A DNA stretch of 23,018 nt, from positions 1-23,018 of the forward strand of contig CALKWP010000090.1 in NCBI GenBank assembly GCA_938004075.1, given 5' to 3'. The notes beneath the pieces are model-generated. The model had not been told where the DNA came from and made no database searches. It saw nothing but the letters and a program-made list of their open reading frames with translations. Positions within the stretch are counted from its first letter, which is position 1. Each line of letters begins with the position of its first letter. This DNA is from an uncultured Methanomassiliicoccales archaeon (GTDB taxonomy: Archaea > Thermoplasmatota > Thermoplasmata > SG8-5). A program made the position numbers and the translations under genes. This document shows, in pieces, positions 16,501 to 23,018 of the stretch.

Positions 16501-19500
16501 CGAATCTCCAAAGGACAATGGGTTCGCAAATTCGATCACACCAGTTACCAGGTCCAGATTGTAATTGTTGTAACTGTAGCTGACATCAATCGAGTCGCCG
16601 TTGTTAAGGGAGTCTGCAAGGGTTATCACACCGCGCCTCAGATCGAGCAGGTATACATTGTACTGATATGCCGCGTCGACAACCTCATTGGGCCCGAGCG
16701 GAACTGTCAGTGTGACAGCGCCAGTGCTCAGGTCAATGAAGTACTCGGTCACCTTCATCGAAGCGCCGTTTTTATACAGGGCATAACTGTCTGAAATTAT
16801 GAGAGCGTGGGAAAGCTGGCCCACGGTCGTGTTTGCGTTGTAATATGTGTATTGAACTGAATATGTGTCGACAAGCGGGTCAAGCGTTCCTGCGAATCTG
16901 ATGTATCCATGTTCCGGATTGTGCATTGTGAAGTCAAGGCCATCTGTAAGGGCAATTCCGTTCCTGTAAACAAGGTATGTGTGTATCTTGAGGTCCGGTG
17001 TGCTTGTGGGATTTATTGCGAGTTTCGCATACCATGTACCCGCATCATCCCATATTGAACCCACGATGTTAGCGCCTAATTGGTCAAGGACAACGCCACC
17101 TGGCGTTGTGGTCGTGTTGAGCCCCTGTATCTCCTCTTTGTTGATTATCGTAATCTCGGCAGTTTGAGGCAGTGTTTTAGAGTTGATTTCTATTTGGGTT
17201 GAACCAGGGACTATGTTGCCATGTTTGAGCAGGATGGTGGATTGACCGGATGTCGCGGTCGCTGTGGGTTCAGTGACAAAACCGCCTTCCTGAGGCCATT
17301 CCGATGAGTTCTTGTACAATGTGATGGTATCACGCACAATGTTTCTGTAGAACAGGCTTGCCCTTTCTGTTTCATTGTTCGAAGAGATTATTACCCCCTC
17401 TCCAAAGATTTCCTGGGTCTCATCCCAAATCAAGCCGTCCTTCCTGAACGTGTAATTGCCCGCGACAAGGTTCGGTGTGCTCAACTGGCCGCCCCATGTC
17501 GCGTTCTCTGTGGGCAGAACAGTCAGATATGTCATGTTGAAATAGGGGGATCCAGAAACAAATTCGACATAGGGTATCTTGTTCATTGTCTTGTTGTTGA
17601 TGGATTTGAAGAAATGTATTACATTGCCGCCCTGGAGTTCGTAATCAACGCCTTCGTAAAGTGTTGTGCCATTCCAGAACACCTTCGTTGATTTCGGGAC
17701 GATTACCCTGTCGCCGCCAGAGACATTGAAATCCAGCGGACGTCCAATGGATTCATCCAAATCCAGATTCTTGTCCCACCACATGAACGGAACATTTTCC
17801 ATTAGGATGCCCACGCCGGTTGCAACGGGTTCCTCATCAACTTTCCTGTTGATGTAGACTGCCCCCTCATACGAACCAACATCGGCATACGATGGAACGT
17901 TCAGGTTCATGGTAAATGATGTTGTCGCGCCTTTGGCAAGAGCGGCCGGGGCGTTGCTCAGAGTGAGCCAGCTCCAATCCACTTTCTTGAAGAACTCCAG
18001 GGAAATTATCCAGTCATCGAGCGGTTCTCCAGAGCCGCCAAAACCTTTGACTTGGACGACCAGGTCGTCAGTCGTGCGACCTAGAGGGTCCCTGTACCTG
18101 AGCTCCAGAGAGTTCGTGCCGATGATGTATGTCATCCTATTCTGCTCCTGGGGGAAATCCACAAGGCCATTGTCATTGGCGTCCGACCAATCAAACAGTT
18201 CAGCCATGTATGTCTGCATTGTGGCTTTCCTGACTGATGTGGCTGTGACCTTCAGAAGCTCGGTCCCTATTGCGATATAAGGTTCGATATTGATGATGCC
18301 AGGAGTATCCGGGTCATCATAGGTTTTTGTTATGTTCATATCCAATCTTTGCTCACCGAACTTGTGGAAAATGGAATCGTAAACCTGGATGCTGATCGGG
18401 TCATCGGAATTGGCATTCGTTATCGTTATCGCCTGGGATGCTGTTTCGCCGGGCTCCATCAATTTCACAAATCCTTCGTACCTGACGCCGCGGTAGTCGC
18501 CTGGAACCCAATATGTCTTGTTCAGGTAAATGCCGTCCAGCCCTGCAGCCAGGTTGGTCGAGCGGAGCGCGTTCGACCATCCGGAACCCTGGGTGAGGAC
18601 GTCATAATTAAGATTATCAGCACCGGACCTTAGCAATGACCTAGCCTGATTCACATCTGGATAAGCGTTATGCGCCTGATGATATGCGTCATATATCATT
18701 GCGAGAACTCCAGCCGTTGATGCTGCTGATGCAGCCGGGCCGCTCCAGAGGTCCCATGCCCATTGGCCACCGTACCAGTTGTAATCCATTGTTGTGTAGT
18801 CCTGGTCAACATTCAGAGGTATTCCTCCGAACTGGAATGCGCCTGCAGTTACCACGTCTGGCTCAGGGTTGCCCAGCATGTTCGGGCCCCTGCCGGAGGA
18901 TGGCAGAACATCTCCATGGTGAGGGCTCTGGCCACCATCTGCATAAACCCTGCCCAGGTCTGACGGTGCTTTGGGATTGTAACATCTGTAATCAAACATC
19001 GTGCCTTGCCCAGCTGTTATGGTTGCTTCTGAAGAACCAGGCGAGAGGGATGTTCCATAACCGAAGCCATCATCCCCCGTTCCAGATACAAATACAATCT
19101 TGCCCTGCGCATAGTATTTTCCGATGTATTCAGCGCCTTTCGTGTAGACGTCCCATCCGGAGTTGCTCACCGCAAAATTGGATGTCACTGCCACAATCTG
19201 GGCATCGTCATCCGTTCCGATAAGACCATCGTAACCTTCAGCTGCGAAGTACCATGATGAAAAGACACCTCCGCGAATGGACATGATTTTTGCACCGGGC
19301 GCCATGCCTTTGATTAGGGGGTTACCGTTACCATCCTTCATTGCACCATATCCGGATACCGATGTGCCGATCTGGGTTCCCTGCATGGAACTCTCGGTGA
19401 ACTCGCCGAACAGTGCAATCATGTCCCCATTACCCGGAATCTTGCGGTCCTCAATATCGATGCTGTTCCATTCCCAGTAAAGGTTCATGTAAGGAACTGG

Positions 19501-22239
19501 GTTCACCCCGTCAGCGATGAAATATGTCATACCGCCAGAAATGTCCGGGTAGAACTTGCCATCCCCTTTGCCGCCATCTGCGTCTATGTCCCTGTTGGAT
19601 ACCCAATCGCGCAGCTCCACTTCGCATATCTTGGATTTGTACATTATTTCGCCGTACCTGTGCGCTGGTGTGATATCTTCAACCACGGATTGGGTGTAGC
19701 TGTATGTGGCAGTGAGGTAATCTCCCGCAGCCATCGGTTCATCCAGCGTTATTTTCCCGGTCGCGGCATCGAATGTGAAGCCGGTGTCGACAATCTCTGT
19801 GTATTCGTACCATGCGTAGAATTCGGTTACCCAGTACCAGTTATATGGATCGTTCCACACTCTGTCATCATTGAAAGTCACACGCCCATTGACAGGGTCA
19901 AAGGTTACTGGGACATATGGCGGATCGAAAGCGCCTTCCTGCCATGACTCGATCTCCTCGAGGCTGTAATATTCGTATATCCAGGTGTTCGGATTGGGAT
20001 CTTCGGTTCCGTTCCCGTAAGGATCCTTGTCCACTGCCATCTTCGTGTATATGAATGTGTCATTGATAATGTTTCCATTAGGAAGCTGGATGCTCCATGG
20101 GCAGACCTCGGAGCCGAGAGGGTCGGATATGTAAGCCACCGTGTCATTGTTGAACATGAAATTGTGCTGGGATGGCCTGCTGATGCTTACGGAGGCGGGA
20201 TTCACCGATGTGTTGCCAACGTAATAAATTGTTTCTCCGCCTGCAGCATTTGTGGTCAGGGTTTCAGTGGTCGTCTTGATCGTGGTCGTGTAATCCTTGA
20301 GCGGATACCATGTCCCGTTGTGCCTGATGGTGTTGTTTTCAAAGCGCTGGGTGCCCCATCTAGGGCCAATCATCAGGGATTCATTGTATGCGCCGTATTT
20401 CATCATGGGAATCTCATCTGCAAAACTCTTGTCATTGTCCAGGTCCACATATACGGCATCGTACTGGCCGCTGACGTATGAATCTGTCAGGAGGACGGCG
20501 ACCGGCCGGCCGTATTGCTGGTTCATCAGGTTCTGGTCCGGGTGCAGGCCAATCCTGTAATTTCCGCTTGCGGAGGGGATTCCTGTTGTGACATAGGTTT
20601 TTGGCGCCATTATGCCACAGCCCATTGTCAAATTGGTTACGCCAGTATCCCATGAGGGGTCCTGGAAGTCGACCGAGGGATTCGCAGGGACTGAGTCCTG
20701 TGCGTGTGAGATATTGGCTCCCGCGCTGAAGAGTGTTGTGGCAAAGCTCTGGAGCGTCGGAACGACCTTCTTCGGGATCGCCAACTCTATGAAGTTGCCT
20801 GCGAATGCCTGGGTTCCTGTAACCAACTCAATGCTTGATATCGTGCCAGTGTAATTTATCTTGTTATCGGGGGTCATCAGGTAATTAACATTGTTGTGCT
20901 TGAGCAGCCTCGAGCCGGTTGCATTGGTATAAATGATGCTTCCGACAGAGGGATTGATGCCCAGAGTGGCGTTGAATGGCAATTGTCCTATGAGCTGCAT
21001 GGATTTCCATGCGCCGCCCACCCATGTGTGGAAAGTGGCATTCTGCACTGTGTTGTTTCTCGTCCAAACATTGCCCTCTGAGTCAATGCCCCAGTCAACC
21101 GCCACATGCCTGAAATAGATAGCATACTCCGGTGATATCACCGGCGATGCGATGCGTTTTCCCAGCGGGTCCGTTGTCGCTCCGCTTCCTGCGACAATGT
21201 TGCTGTCGATGTAGAGACCGTAATCCACATCGAATCCACGCTTCCATGTATCTGTTTCCTGTGCAACGTCGAAGCCGATGTACCAGTTCTTTGCATCAGA
21301 GCCCACGTAAAGTCCTTCCAGGTCCAGCTCGAATGCGCTGATGTCCTCTTTCTTGTCGGAGCCCCGGAACTCTGATGTATCCGCAAAAGAGTATACGGAC
21401 TGGGATGAATTGTGAATGTCTGTTTCCGCCCAGAAGTCATTCACGCCATCCACAAGAATCGTGTGGTATATGTGAAGATCTGTCGAACTTGTGTTGACAT
21501 ACCAGGAATCCAACGGGTCAAGCGTTGATTCCGGGAGGCCGACATCGACGAAGGAAGACATCGATGTTGGGTCGTAAGCAATTGGATAACCATAATACGG
21601 GGAACTGGCATTGGTAACTGTGGCCTGGCGTCCGTTCAGCTCAGGGTGGCCGAAGTCGATTCCGCCGGTGACTGTGGCAATTTTGACGCCCTGGCCAGTG
21701 TATCCGTTGTTCCAAGCTTCCTCTGCCCCATGATACAATGAGGCGGCCTCTATGTTGAGTGTGTCAATCATTGGCTGGCTGCCGGGCTCGATGCCGAGGA
21801 GGCTTCTCGAAAAGGAGGTGCCATCAATGTTTGAGGTCGTTGACGGGGCGACATAATCATAAACCCCGAGAACGGACGGGAGCTTGGCAATTCCTTCTAT
21901 TGCGGATTGCGGAACGCCAAGCACAGGGAAGGCAACGCCTTTCCTATCGCTTGACTGCGAACCGATTATTCCATCGTAATTGTATGCCGAAAGATAATTG
22001 GCAAGTTCGGGAATGTTCGTGGTGGCAACGATTACCTTGACATTTGCGTGCTTTCCATTGAGAGGGGTTGCGCCAACACCTTGGGATGATTCGTCATCTG
22101 GCATTGCACCATCGTTCAATGACAGAGCCACGACATTGCTTTCTTTCTGCAAGATGTTGATTGCCGGTTGTGCGACGGTGACTACCATCATGAACACTAT
22201 CAATACGCTCATTAACATTCCTGACATTTTAGTCTTCAT
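13552..22239 (-). CDS. Giant membrane-anchored S8-like surface protein, predicted inactive (pseudo-subtilase)
   Basis: 2895 residues, preceded by GAGGAGGAAGG 4 nt before the ATG. Signal peptide at 5-25. A propeptide-like region (about 65-132) is followed by a subtilase-type domain (about 175-1235). At the Asp position the sequence is ATVTGGIDFGHPEL (Thr191), at the His position MQGTQIGTSVSG (Gln953) and at the Ser position SGPAASAASTAG (Ala1169). The oxyanion AGN is SGTGDDG. All catalytic positions are therefore replaced while the surrounding subtilase pattern remains. About 760 residues separate the first two sites and include a CBM9/DOMON-like beta region (250-380) and an acidic, possibly Ca-binding loop (884-894). 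Then come beta-sandwich regions, 30-residue tandem repeats (1833-1953), a PPC-like segment (2180-2300) and four Ig-like modules (2368-2735). A membrane helix (2745-2771), a Glu/Pro-rich tail and a SHOCT-like end complete it. Likely an extracellular, membrane-anchored binding or structural protein. Confidence 0.9.
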   Translation of the reverse strand: MKTKMSGMLMSVLIVFMMVVTVAQPAINILQKESNVVALSLNDGAMPDDESSQGVGATPLNGKHANVKVIVATTNIPELANYLSAYNYDGIIGSQSSDRKGVAFPVLGVPQSAIEGIAKLPSVLGVYDYVAPSTTSNIDGTSFSRSLLGIEPGSQPMIDTLNIEAASLYHGAEEAWNNGYTGQGVKIATVTGGIDFGHPELNGRQATVTNASSPYYGYPIAYDPTSMSSFVDVGLPESTLDPLDSWYVNTSSTDLHIYHTILVDGVNDFWAETDIHNSSQSVYSFADTSEFRGSDKKEDISAFELDLEGLYVGSDAKNWYIGFDVAQETDTWKRGFDVDYGLYIDSNIVAGSGATTDPLGKRIASPVISPEYAIYFRHVAVDWGIDSEGNVWTRNNTVQNATFHTWVGGAWKSMQLIGQLPFNATLGINPSVGSIIYTNATGSRLLKHNNVNYLMTPDNKINYTGTISSIELVTGTQAFAGNFIELAIPKKVVPTLQSFATTLFSAGANISHAQDSVPANPSVDFQDPSWDTGVTNLTMGCGIMAPKTYVTTGIPSASGNYRIGLHPDQNLMNQQYGRPVAVLLTDSYVSGQYDAVYVDLDNDKSFADEIPMMKYGAYNESLMIGPRWGTQRFENNTIRHNGTWYPLKDYTTTIKTTTETLTTNAAGGETIYYVGNTSVNPASVSISRPSQHNFMFNNDTVAYISDPLGSEVCPWSIQLPNGNIINDTFIYTKMAVDKDPYGNGTEDPNPNTWIYEYYSLEEIESWQEGAFDPPYVPVTFDPVNGRVTFNDDRVWNDPYNWYWVTEFYAWYEYTEIVDTGFTFDAATGKITLDEPMAAGDYLTATYSYTQSVVEDITPAHRYGEIMYKSKICEVELRDWVSNRDIDADGGKGDGKFYPDISGGMTYFIADGVNPVPYMNLYWEWNSIDIEDRKIPGNGDMIALFGEFTESSMQGTQIGTSVSGYGAMKDGNGNPLIKGMAPGAKIMSIRGGVFSSWYFAAEGYDGLIGTDDDAQIVAVTSNFAVSNSGWDVYTKGAEYIGKYYAQGKIVFVSGTGDDGFGYGTSLSPGSSEATITAGQGTMFDYRCYNPKAPSDLGRVYADGGQSPHHGDVLPSSGRGPNMLGNPEPDVVTAGAFQFGGIPLNVDQDYTTMDYNWYGGQWAWDLWSGPAASAASTAGVLAMIYDAYHQAHNAYPDVNQARSLLRSGADNLNYDVLTQGSGWSNALRSTNLAAGLDGIYLNKTYWVPGDYRGVRYEGFVKLMEPGETASQAITITNANSDDPISIQVYDSIFHKFGEQRLDMNITKTYDDPDTPGIINIEPYIAIGTELLKVTATSVRKATMQTYMAELFDWSDANDNGLVDFPQEQNRMTYIIGTNSLELRYRDPLGRTTDDLVVQVKGFGGSGEPLDDWIISLEFFKKVDWSWLTLSNAPAALAKGATTSFTMNLNVPSYADVGSYEGAVYINRKVDEEPVATGVGILMENVPFMWWDKNLDLDESIGRPLDFNVSGGDRVIVPKSTKVFWNGTTLYEGVDYELQGGNVIHFFKSINNKTMNKIPYVEFVSGSPYFNMTYLTVLPTENATWGGQLSTPNLVAGNYTFRKDGLIWDETQEIFGEGVIISSNNETERASLFYRNIVRDTITLYKNSSEWPQEGGFVTEPTATATSGQSTILLKHGNIVPGSTQIEINSKTLPQTAEITIINKEEIQGLNTTTTPGGVVLDQLGANIVGSIWDDAGTWYAKLAINPTSTPDLKIHTYLVYRNGIALTDGLDFTMHNPEHGYIRFAGTLDPLVDTYSVQYTYYNANTTVGQLSHALIISDSYALYKNGASMKVTEYFIDLSTGAVTLTVPLGPNEVVDAAYQYNVYLLDLRRGVITLADSLNNGDSIDVSYSYNNYNLDLVTGVIEFANPLSFGDSITADYTFANYTLDMMKGIVKFASALLPGEDVTCEYYFYSNVISVFFNIGAEGPDFAVGGQDSIPVDQAKYAYDDLFRYNEIRGGYGNEGDWRFIYMDVKEQGRYAQPIENERLFVDVEWELGMTDVDVQVYGGRDALPSAFSGWPYDALPSERYGPHTVSHVGGSDVTSDFFTTTGGPEEITSPRISPGLNVIGLHTVGMNGAKTTEEFSARIGTMYIDQTEVNIVTNQYVGETQIRMNSNMEWSGVGGIAAGPSAPESLKNQSVSQDEDDWSLFDTFEDQLASGKTVYSRTIQDCLIFNVHIWGGAGVVDMDLGVFLDGSGAGEKKDGKVQSDEFVAMCADADADEEVKLIAPKDGTYLIVPFGFTLSTDPALFDMDITIVQGTGFDLSGKGVNSLPADQKGSFSSNQTENAFNSTYLKLKWDLPGSATGTLQGALYVGPGNGPMCMLVPIVLTLDTSAPLMFEPSPAPMSSISNRRPNIVLSMSDFDRGELVPGSMKMYLDGEDVTSQANINIPFEDSDEASMKGYVVGTASFIPSVSLADGAHSVVATIKDKAGNDGIMNWFFTVDSTAPQFDVTSPAESESYTNADTIMISGFTESGLTPRLVGATALEVTYNSDNTFAMLLPLEIGENTFTFRATDAAGNMIDIVRTVIRDNTAPAFTSVRFSSGFMTNSPYTTLSGKMSEPGTMSVNGARITVNSDGSYEKIIPLSEGVNTIHLEFMDLAGNAAHSWQNVTRDTIAPTISLGSAPAKVDAQSLTLAGSVEANSELLVNGKRISLGTRQSTSDFTTTLTLSEGLNTIVIEARDSAGNVAELRYIVEYDASGDGGTNFAAIGLMVAMLVVGLILGLFLGPMILGGSKKEVTEEELPPAESDGDMVSESEMPTEEVPEAEGETIEAQGEIGESETEPIPAEESLPEELPPDESVEQAQESETLPEEPKPEAEVPAEPEDPRIVKLREAYESGKISKELYEKNLAKFQGQ
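13645..13911 (-). other. Glu/Pro-rich cytoplasmic tail of the giant protein
   Basis: Residues 2777-2865 are almost entirely E, P, S, A and V with strong net negative charge. The tail follows the membrane helix and the basic stop-transfer GGSKKE. It is predicted disordered and on the cytoplasmic side. Residues 2866-2892 (PRIVKLREAYESGKISKEL...) resemble the short SHOCT helix-hairpin motif. Confidence 0.65.
13927..14007 (-). other. C-terminal membrane anchor of the giant protein
   Basis: Residues 2745-2771 are an uninterrupted hydrophobic stretch (FAAIGLMVAMLVVGLILGLF...) ending in GGSKKE. With the N-terminal signal peptide this predicts an extracellular body and a cytoplasmic C-terminus. Confidence 0.85.
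16381..16743 (-). repeat. Four 30-residue tandem repeats in the giant protein
   Basis: Units begin at Tyr/Phe residues 1833, 1863, 1893 and 1923, exactly 30 residues apart, with consensus Y-x-L-D-L-x-x-G-x-I-x-F-x-x-P/S-L-x-x-G-D-x-I-x-x-x-Y. A fifth, isolated copy occurs at 821-850 (FDAATGKITLDEP...), and degenerate copies appear near 1533 and 1770. The pattern suggests paired beta-hairpins. The DNA copies are diverged, so the duplication is old or under protein-level selection. Confidence 0.8.
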
Positions 22240-22298
22240 TAATCCTTCCTCCTCGTAAATAAACAGTTGTGATTTGCCTTGTCACCGAATGATGCTTT

Positions 22299-22312
22299 TT
22301 TTATATATATAA
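22299..22312 (-). promoter_or_regulatory. TATA promoter of the giant surface-protein gene
   Basis: ATTATATATATAA on the minus strand lies 60-70 nt before the ATG at 22239. The implied start near 22280 gives a leader of about 40 nt that includes the strong purine-rich ribosome-binding site. Confidence 0.55.
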
Positions 22313-22412
22313 TTGTTGCTGAGAAAGAGTTCAATATTCAAACCAATGAATATGATACATTTCAAAAACAATTTTTTTCAAAATCAGAAGTGTTTTTTCT
22401 CGAAATGAAAGT

Positions 22413-22443
22413 ATTTACCGAATTTACCGCAATGAATATATAT
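22413..22443 (+). promoter_or_regulatory. Promoter region of the second S8-like gene, with direct repeats
   Basis: ATTTACCG occurs twice with a 9-bp period (22413-22420 and 22422-22429), directly upstream of the TATA-like AATATATAT near 22436-22443. A second TATA-like TGTATATCC lies about 20 bp further on. The word CAATGAATAT at 22430-22439 also occurs at 22344-22353. Together these suggest a promoter with upstream activator sites; which TATA is used is not decidable here. Confidence 0.4.
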
Positions 22444-22519
22444 CTCTTTTACCATGTATATCCTAATATGTGGTGTTAGTGGGCAAATACTACAGCACAT
22501 AATTATGAAAAATGAGTGA

Positions 22520-22540
22520 ATAGGAGGAGGAAAATCCTAT
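22520..22540 (+). promoter_or_regulatory. Ribosome-binding site in a possible start-codon hairpin
   Basis: ATAGGA (22520-22525) can pair with TCCTAT (22535-22540) around a 9-nt loop GGAGGAAAA. The loop exposes the Shine-Dalgarno sequence while the A and U of the start codon lie in the stem. The 6-bp stem is short and may simply be chance. Confidence 0.35.
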
Positions 22541-23018
22541 GGGACAGATGCAAGAAAACAAGACAAGAATTGTGAGTAAAGCAATAGTGGCAATCCTTGC
22601 ATTGGCCATGATTCTCCCGGGCAGCTATCTGCTGACCCAGGCGAAATCAAGCGGGACACCCATGGAATTGAGCGCACCAATCGGAAACACATTCTACAAG
22701 CAGAATGACATGATTAGATTGGCAAACGCCCAGTTCGATGTAAAGGTGGGACCGCAGGGCCTTGCAAAGGAAATGACCATAGACAGATATGATGACCGTG
22801 TTAGCGGTTATTACCTGGTGAAGTTCGTCGATGCAATCGACGAATACTGGGTGGCAAGCCTCAAGGGCATGGGCGCCAAGATCGGCAGCTATGTGCCTTA
22901 CAACACTTACATCGTCAGGATGAGCGCTGAGACATTGGCCGAGGTGGAGAACCTCCCGTATGTCAGAAGCGTCAGCATTTATCAGCCAGCATACAGGGTC
23001 GACCCGAGCCTGCTCAGG
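22539..23018 (+). CDS. Secreted S8-like protein, N-terminal part (3'-truncated)
   Basis: The first 160 codons of a gene that runs off the window. The ATG at 22539 follows AGGAGGAGG. Residues 10-35 are a signal peptide (IVSKAIVAILALAMILPG...). Residues about 88-152 read as the propeptide/inhibitor-like domain of archaeal subtilases: YYLVKFVDAI, then GAKIGSYVPYNTYIVRMS, then VENLPYVRSVSIYQPAYR. The last part also aligns with the giant protein's propeptide region (SAIEGIAKLPSVLGVYDYVAP). The catalytic domain is outside the window, so activity cannot be judged. It is divergent from the giant gene, with 299 bp between their start codons. Confidence 0.75.
   Translation, partial: MGQMQENKTRIVSKAIVAILALAMILPGSYLLTQAKSSGTPMELSAPIGNTFYKQNDMIRLANAQFDVKVGPQGLAKEMTIDRYDDRVSGYYLVKFVDAIDEYWVASLKGMGAKIGSYVPYNTYIVRMSAETLAEVENLPYVRSVSIYQPAYRVDPSLLR

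Noticed and set aside
21655..21657. Asp195 of IDFGHPEL as a surviving catalytic Asp
   Set aside because: In subtilases the catalytic Asp is the first residue of DTG, four positions earlier; Asp195 aligns with the second, non-catalytic acidic position.
1..23018. tRNA, rRNA, CRISPR array, insertion sequence or phage genes
   Set aside because: I looked for T-loop signatures, regularly spaced direct repeats, transposase or integrase motifs and flanking inverted repeats, and saw none; short RNAs cannot be excluded by eye.

Overview
The window looks archaeal, most likely euryarchaeal and in the Thermoplasmata direction. It carries the archaeal AMP phosphorylase / ribose-1,5-bisphosphate isomerase pair, TATA-type promoters (two apparently leaderless), and a huge membrane-anchored S8-type surface protein. 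A bacterial-type DnaK-DnaJ-GrpE set sits beside an archaeal-style ArsR-like regulator. The lineage is an inference; no rRNA or other phylogenetic marker is present.

Layout. 1-2.8 kb (+): a 5'-truncated signalling protein with a roadblock/LC7-like N-terminal module, the second half of a STAND-type ATPase domain and about ten TPRs. 2.9-5.6 kb (-): ribose-1,5-bisphosphate isomerase, AMP phosphorylase (translationally coupled) and a small zinc-ribbon protein. 5.7-10.7 kb (+): a chaperone cluster, hsp20, winged-helix regulator, grpE, dnaK, dnaJ, with a near-perfect inverted repeat at the predicted hsp20 transcription start. 10.8-11.9 kb (+): a second roadblock-like/zinc-ribbon protein and a YqgF/RuvC-like RNase H-fold protein. 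11.9-12.35 kb: about 440 bp without a gene but with hairpins and a palindrome. 12.3-13.4 kb (-): an M29 aminopeptidase. 13.5-22.2 kb (-): a 2895-residue surface protein. 22.5 kb to the end (+): the start of a second secreted S8-like protein, divergent from the giant gene.

How the parts fit. The isomerase and phosphorylase are two of the three steps of the archaeal AMP-to-3-phosphoglycerate route; RuBisCO is not in the window. The chaperone genes form a complete Hsp20 plus DnaK/DnaJ/GrpE system with a resident regulator in the slot HrcA occupies in many bacteria. The two roadblock-like proteins share a clearly homologous sensor module about 10 kb apart.

The most striking observation is the giant protein. 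It has a subtilase-type layout, but all three catalytic positions are replaced (Asp to Thr191, His to Gln953, Ser to Ala1169). It is therefore predicted to be a pseudoprotease, tethered by a C-terminal membrane helix with an acidic cytoplasmic tail ending in a SHOCT-like segment. It is transcribed divergently from another S8-like gene.
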